Assembly: GCA_902477645.1 (NCBI GenBank)
Contig: CABSIA010000109.1
Location: forward strand, 1-10,350
Length of the DNA stretch: 10,350 bases
Direction of reading: 5' to 3'
Source: an uncultured Prevotella sp.
GTDB lineage: Bacteria > Bacteroidota > Bacteroidia > Bacteroidales > Bacteroidaceae
Shown: one piece after another, positions 7,167 through 10,350 of the stretch
Layout: each line of letters begins with the position of its first letter
Numbering within the stretch: position 1 is the stretch's first letter
Notes under the pieces: model-generated
What the model was told of the DNA's origin: nothing
Seen by the model: only the letters and a program-made list of their open reading frames with translations
The model's database searches: none
Program-made: the position numbers and the translations under genes

Positions 7167-7173
7167 TTAGGAT
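7159..7173. repeat. 15-bp palindrome at the break point of the GH95 relic
   Basis: ATCCTATTTTAGGAT has perfect 6-bp arms around TTT and contains the in-frame stop that ends the upstream extension of the fucosidase fragment. Beyond it, up to about 7240, the DNA is AT-rich with no recognisable coding. It marks the deletion end point and may be a scar or just a chance palindrome. Confidence 0.5.
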
Positions 7174-7250
7174 AATTACTCATATTTTTTGTTTTGACAA
7201 GTTCTATTAATTCTCAATTGGCTCTGTCGACAATTTATAACTCAAAATTC

Positions 7251-7280
7251 TTAAGGTGGGTTTATAAATTTCCACCTTAA
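7251..7280 (-). terminator. Hairpin overlapping the original fucP stop
   Basis: TTAAGGTGG (7251-7259) and CCACCTTAA (7272-7280) form a perfect 9-bp stem with a 12-base loop. On the minus strand the hairpin begins at the original fucP stop codon (7277-7279) and is followed by GAATTTTGAG, a weak U-tract. It is probably the native fucP terminator, kept intact. Confidence 0.6.
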
Positions 7281-8689
7281 TTCTTCATTTTATAAGCCAC
7301 TCTATATCCGTATGTGGCAATTACGACAAAACAGACAAGCGGCAGCACAAACGAAATGTTGACGTAGGGCAGCCCCATGAAGGTGTCTCCACAGCGTCCA
7401 AGATCTATGATACCTCCCTGTATCGGGGTAAGTTAATTTCCTTCAAGAATTGACATTATGAGTCCGGCTGCGCCGAACTTGACATCGTCGCCCACACCCT
7501 CAAGGGCTATGCCATATATGGTGGGGAACATAAGCGACATACATGCCGAGACTGCAATGAGGAAATACATTCCCTTTATATCAGTGGACACGATGACTCC
7601 AACAACAGCGCATCCTGCAACTACAGCCAGCACAGACAGGAGCTTGCCGGCGGATACATAGCGCAGGAAAAATGTACATACGAAACGGCTGGTGCAGAAC
7701 AGTGCCATTGCAATGATGTTTACCATCTGCGAGACAGTTGCCGCATTCTGCTCCGACAACAGGCCTCCGGCAGCAATCTCACGTGCTATGCTCTCGGCCG
7801 TTGCAGGATGCAGCACGCAGAGAATGTCACGGGCAAATGTCATCAGACCATTGTTTATGGCAGTGGCATCGTGGGTGAAAAGATACTTTCCGTATTGAAT
7901 GATAAACGTCCAGCACATTATCTGCGCCCCGACATAGAAAAACTGCGCCAAAACGCCCTCACGGTAACGTGGAATAGTGAAAATGCGCTTCAATGTAGGG
8001 ATAAAGTCAATGTTGGTATTTGCATCGCCATTATGCGGCATTTTTTTGAACAAGATGACAAAAAACATCACCAATATAACAATTCCTATCACAAGATAGG
8101 GAGATATCAGCGTTGTAAGGTCTGCCTCCCGTATAGCCTCCAATTCCACACCGGTGGCTGTCGCATATTCCTTTGTATCGTGCAGGTTGGCCTGTATAAA
8201 CACCATTGCCGTAAACATTCCGCAAAGTGAGCCTATGGGGTTGAAACTCTGCGCCATGTTCAACCTTCGGGTGGCAGTCTCCTCTGAGCCCATGGAAAGG
8301 ATATAGGGGTTGCAGCTTGTTTCAAGAAACGACAGGCCGCAAGTCAGTATAAAATATGCGAGCAGAAACACGGGGAACACTCCTATTGCCTTGGCAGGGA
8401 AAAACAGGAACGCGCCCAGGGCATACAGCCCCAAACCCATGAGCACTCCGCTTTTATAGGAATACTTTCGTATGAACATGGCTGCGGGAAAAGCCATGGC
8501 GAAATAGCCGCCATAGAAAGCCAGCTGCACAAGCGACCCCTCGGCGGTGCTCATCTGAAATATTCGCGAGAAAGCCTCAACCATAGGATTTGTGATATCG
8601 TTGGCAAAACCCCACAGCGCAAAGCAAAATGTCACAAGAACAAATGGCACAAAATAGCTTACACCGTCTTTACTGAAAAGAGAATTCAT
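7277..8689 (-). pseudogene. fucP: L-fucose:H+ symporter gene with a premature in-frame stop
   Basis: This is a Major Facilitator Superfamily sugar/proton symporter of the FucP type, normally importing L-fucose. Residues 1-418 carry the family marks: FALWGFANDITNPMVEAF (Asp31 aligning with the proton/substrate Asp of E. coli FucP), QLAFYGGYF, YSYKSGVLMGLGLYALGA, GLSFLETSCNPYI (Glu123 aligning with the second key acid), MAQSFNPIGS and a late GAAGLIMSIL. At 7433-7435 a TAA stops the frame. The same frame then continues for 51 more codons (LTPIQGGIIDLG to YGYRVAYKMKN) up to the real stop at 7277-7279. Related proteins read approximately SILGGALLTPIQG here, so TTA(Leu)->TAA plus two neighbouring codon changes (GAA for Gly, AAT for Ala) explain the break without a frameshift. 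About one and a half transmembrane helices are lost. It is a probable pseudogene, with sequencing error or readthrough as alternatives. Its promoter is intact. Confidence 0.85.
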
Positions 8690-8743
8690 CTTAGGTTGTT
8701 TTGATTATCAATAGATTTTAACATATCCGTTCAGGATTGAGTG

Positions 8744-8775
8744 CAAAAATAGCAATAAAAAACAATATGAACAAA
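8744..8775 (-). promoter_or_regulatory. Bacteroidota promoter of fucP
   Basis: On the minus strand TTTG (8772-8775) is followed after 20 bases by TATTTTTG (8744-8751), matching both the -33 and -7 consensus of the Bacteroidota primary sigma factor. It leaves a leader of roughly 50 bases before the fucP ATG. A small palindrome, TTGATTATCAA (8701-8711), lies in that leader and could be a regulator site; this is unproven. Confidence 0.72.
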
Positions 8776-8806
8776 AAGAAATGCTCCGATTGCGATTTAT
8801 TAATGT

Positions 8807-10051
8807 TTAAAATCGGTATCTCACAACCTTTTTGCCTTCATATATGTATATGCCACGTTGTGCAGGACGGTCAACGCGCTGTCCGCTGATGGTATACCAA
8901 GCCTTGCTGTTTGCGTTTTCAGAGACTATGCCGCTGATATTGGCAGACGAGCCGGAAAAATCTCTCATCACGCCCAATGCGCCCGTAGCTCTGCCCGTGC
9001 GGCTGTCGAAGAGAGGAGCGTTGTACCATCCGCTAAGGTTAGTGTCTTTCGCATTATATTCCATCCACCACCAGAAAAGGCCTGTCACCGAAGCGTGTTT
9101 GTTGAGCAGGGTTATAAGATCTTGGGTGAAATTCTTTTGTCCCTCGTCAGAATACGGATATGTTGCAGAATAGTCAACCGTTGTGCCGGGAACAGCCCAG
9201 GCATACGGATAGCCGGCCTCGACTATCATTATCTCTTTTCCGGCAAACGACGCCTCAAGTCTTTTCAGGGCTGTATCAAGCACCGGCAATGTGCCATGGA
9301 AATAGGGGTAATAGCTCAGGCCTATTATGTCGTAGCTGACATTGGCCTTCGCCATCTCATTGTAGAAATTCACCAATACATCCGGCGCGGCAGCTCTTTC
9401 GGTATGCAAGATTATTTTTGCCTGCGGACAAACCTCACGGCAAGCCCCGATTGCCCTGTCGAGCAGAGTTGTAAAACGCTTCCAGTTGGCAGAGCTTCCC
9501 ATAAAACATTTTTTAAGGTTGCTTGAGCCGTATGCGCCCCACAACATGCCGTAGCTTATCTCGTTGCCAGGCTGTATAAAGTCGGGTGTGGCGCCGGCAG
9601 CCACCATCTGGCTGAGGACATCCTTTGTATAATCGTATATTTTCTGATAGAGCTGCTCGTCGGTAAGCGATGCCCATTCTGCCGGTGTCCACTGCTTTGC
9701 AGGGTCAGCCCACGTGTCGGAATAGTGGAAATCGAGCATCAGCCTCATTCCGCTGTCCTTTATACGCTTTCCCAATTTCTTCACATATTCCAAGTCCTGA
9801 CACGCATTGGCATCCTTGTCGCTGCCGGCATATTGACCTGGATTTACAAACAGGCGCACCCGCATGGCGTTCATGCCCTGCTCGTGGAAAAAGCCCAACG
9901 GCGACGAAATGCGGTTGCCGTCGTGGTCGTAGTAAGACGCATTGGCTTTTTCATATTCGGGCAACAAAGAAATGTCGCCGCCAACATATTTCTGTGCCGT
10001 GGCAGTTGTTGCCACCAATGACAAAGCAATAAGTAAAGTTTTCAGTCTCAT
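8807..10051 (-). CDS. Secreted GH53 endo-beta-1,4-galactanase (copy 2) with C-terminal sorting-like tail
   Basis: A 414-residue GH53 enzyme, a paralogue of the one at 44-1135, expected to cut beta-1,4-galactan. Residues 1-19 are a Sec signal peptide (LSLVATTATA|QK). The GH53 domain runs about 20-365 with MRVRLFVNP (63-71), LDFHYSDTWADP (106-117), acid/base Glu164 in PGNEI, GLSYYP (244-249), nucleophile Glu278 in VEAGYPY and LFWWWMEYN (325-333). Residues about 384-414 (WYTISGQRVDRPAQRG then IYIYEGKKVV) form a tail like that of the GH13 amylase. The start at 10051 is chosen because an in-frame ATG at 10102 lies inside the promoter (10080-10110) and would place 17 extra residues before the signal peptide. 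Compared with copy 1 it has a longer loop after the acid/base (WGAYGSSNLKKCF). Confidence 0.93.
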   Translation of the reverse strand: MRLKTLLIALSLVATTATAQKYVGGDISLLPEYEKANASYYDHDGNRISSPLGFFHEQGMNAMRVRLFVNPGQYAGSDKDANACQDLEYVKKLGKRIKDSGMRLMLDFHYSDTWADPAKQWTPAEWASLTDEQLYQKIYDYTKDVLSQMVAAGATPDFIQPGNEISYGMLWGAYGSSNLKKCFMGSSANWKRFTTLLDRAIGACREVCPQAKIILHTERAAAPDVLVNFYNEMAKANVSYDIIGLSYYPYFHGTLPVLDTALKRLEASFAGKEIMIVEAGYPYAWAVPGTTVDYSATYPYSDEGQKNFTQDLITLLNKHASVTGLFWWWMEYNAKDTNLSGWYNAPLFDSRTGRATGALGVMRDFSGSSANISGIVSENANSKAWYTISGQRVDRPAQRGIYIYEGKKVVRYRF

Positions 10052-10079
10052 AAGATTTATTATCAGGTTTATACGCATG

Positions 10080-10110
10080 CAAAGATACTTTTTTTCTTGC
10101 AATAAGCAAA
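10080..10110 (-). promoter_or_regulatory. Bacteroidota promoter of the second GH53 gene
   Basis: On the minus strand TTTG (10107-10110) and TATCTTTG (10080-10087) are separated by 19 bases, an exact match to the -33/-7 consensus. The -7 box is 28 bases before the ATG at 10051. This settles the translation start, since the ATG at 10102 lies between the two boxes and would not be transcribed. Confidence 0.78.
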
Positions 10111-10350
10111 GGAAGTAGGTGTTTTATTAATTAGGGTGTCCAGTTCTATGTTCCGTTTTCCGTTCCGATTTTAGCACTAAATTAGCATCTAATACATTAG
10201 ATATCAGCAATATGCAAATGCAATACCGTTTCAAATTTAACATCAAAAAAATAAGTTCTGTTTTGATAGTGCTTTTAGCCTACGAATTTAATTTGTAGGG
10301 TGTTCATTTAGATGTTCCGAAAAACAGATGCTGAAATCACCCGTTAAATT
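10111..10350. other. Non-coding end region with short repeats and palindromes
   Basis: No convincing gene is visible in these ~240 bases. They hold two diverged copies of a 23-bp sequence, at 10132-10154 (AGGGTGTCCAG...ATGTTCCG) and 10297-10319 (AGGGTGTTCAT...ATGTTCCG), matching at 19 of 23 bases. The first copy is followed by further TTCCG units. They also hold a 16-bp palindrome, ATCTAATACATTAGAT (10187-10202), and a 21-bp palindrome (10279-10299) with arms CCTAC and GTAGG. A frame opening at ATG 10328 (MLKSPVK) runs off the edge, but it is too short to judge. Confidence 0.5.

Noticed and set aside
8858..9526. Plus-strand open frame (222 codons) opposite the second GH53 gene
   Set aside because: It is a shadow of the GH53 coding strand, with no recognisable domain and no promoter.
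10052..10102. Upstream in-frame ATG giving the second GH53 protein a 17-residue N-terminal extension
   Set aside because: The extension lies on the -7/-33 promoter boxes and would place extra residues before a standard signal peptide. The start at 10051 is preferred.
10328..10350. Start of a new gene (MLKSPVK...) at the right edge
   Set aside because: Only seven codons are visible, with no clear promoter or family signal. It cannot be distinguished from chance.

Overview
The window reads as a chromosomal carbohydrate-utilisation region from a gut- or rumen-type Bacteroidota, most likely Prevotella/Segatella or a close relative. This rests on Bacteroidota-style promoters (TTTG near -33 and TAnnTTTG near -7), the lack of obvious Shine-Dalgarno sequences, secreted glycoside hydrolases of families common in that group, and the C-terminal 'WYTI-G-R-GIYI-GKKVV' tail on two enzymes. 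The genus is inferred from family resemblance only.

Layout, left to right. Positions 3-41 (+) hold the last codons of an upstream gene, probably an Rpn-family nuclease. Next come a secreted GH53 endo-beta-1,4-galactanase (44-1135, +), a secreted multidomain GH13 alpha-amylase (1252-3249, +) with a LacI-type operator-like palindrome and a -7 element in front of it, a hairpin-forming simple repeat (about 3245-3370), and a short MgtC/SapB membrane protein (3385-3837, +). A hairpin at 3871-3900 separates these from a run of minus-strand genes. In minus-strand transcription order (right to left) that run is: a second GH53 galactanase (10051-8807), a broken fucose permease gene (8689-7277), the last ~134 codons of a GH95 alpha-L-fucosidase (7166-6762), an intact secreted GH36 alpha-galactosidase (6654-4447), and the last ~130 codons of a GH2 beta-mannosidase (4319-3927). 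The final ~240 bases (10111-10350) are non-coding and rich in short repeats and palindromes.

Functionally, the intact enzymes target pectic galactan or arabinogalactan (two GH53), starch or glycogen (GH13 with a CBM26-like module) and alpha-galactosides (GH36). The fucose branch (permease plus fucosidase) and the mannan branch (beta-mannosidase) are present only as relics. No SusC/SusD pair, sensor or regulator gene is visible. The region looks like an eroding glycan-utilisation locus rather than a complete polysaccharide utilisation locus.

The points most worth a second look are: a 22-bp-phased array of TATGT(GG/CC)ACATA palindromes exactly where the beta-mannosidase relic begins; a single in-frame stop inside an otherwise full-length fucP; a 15-bp palindrome where the GH95 relic begins; the operator-like site before the amylase; and two inward-facing GH53 paralogues with different C-termini. 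I did not find convincing evidence of a wholly new system.
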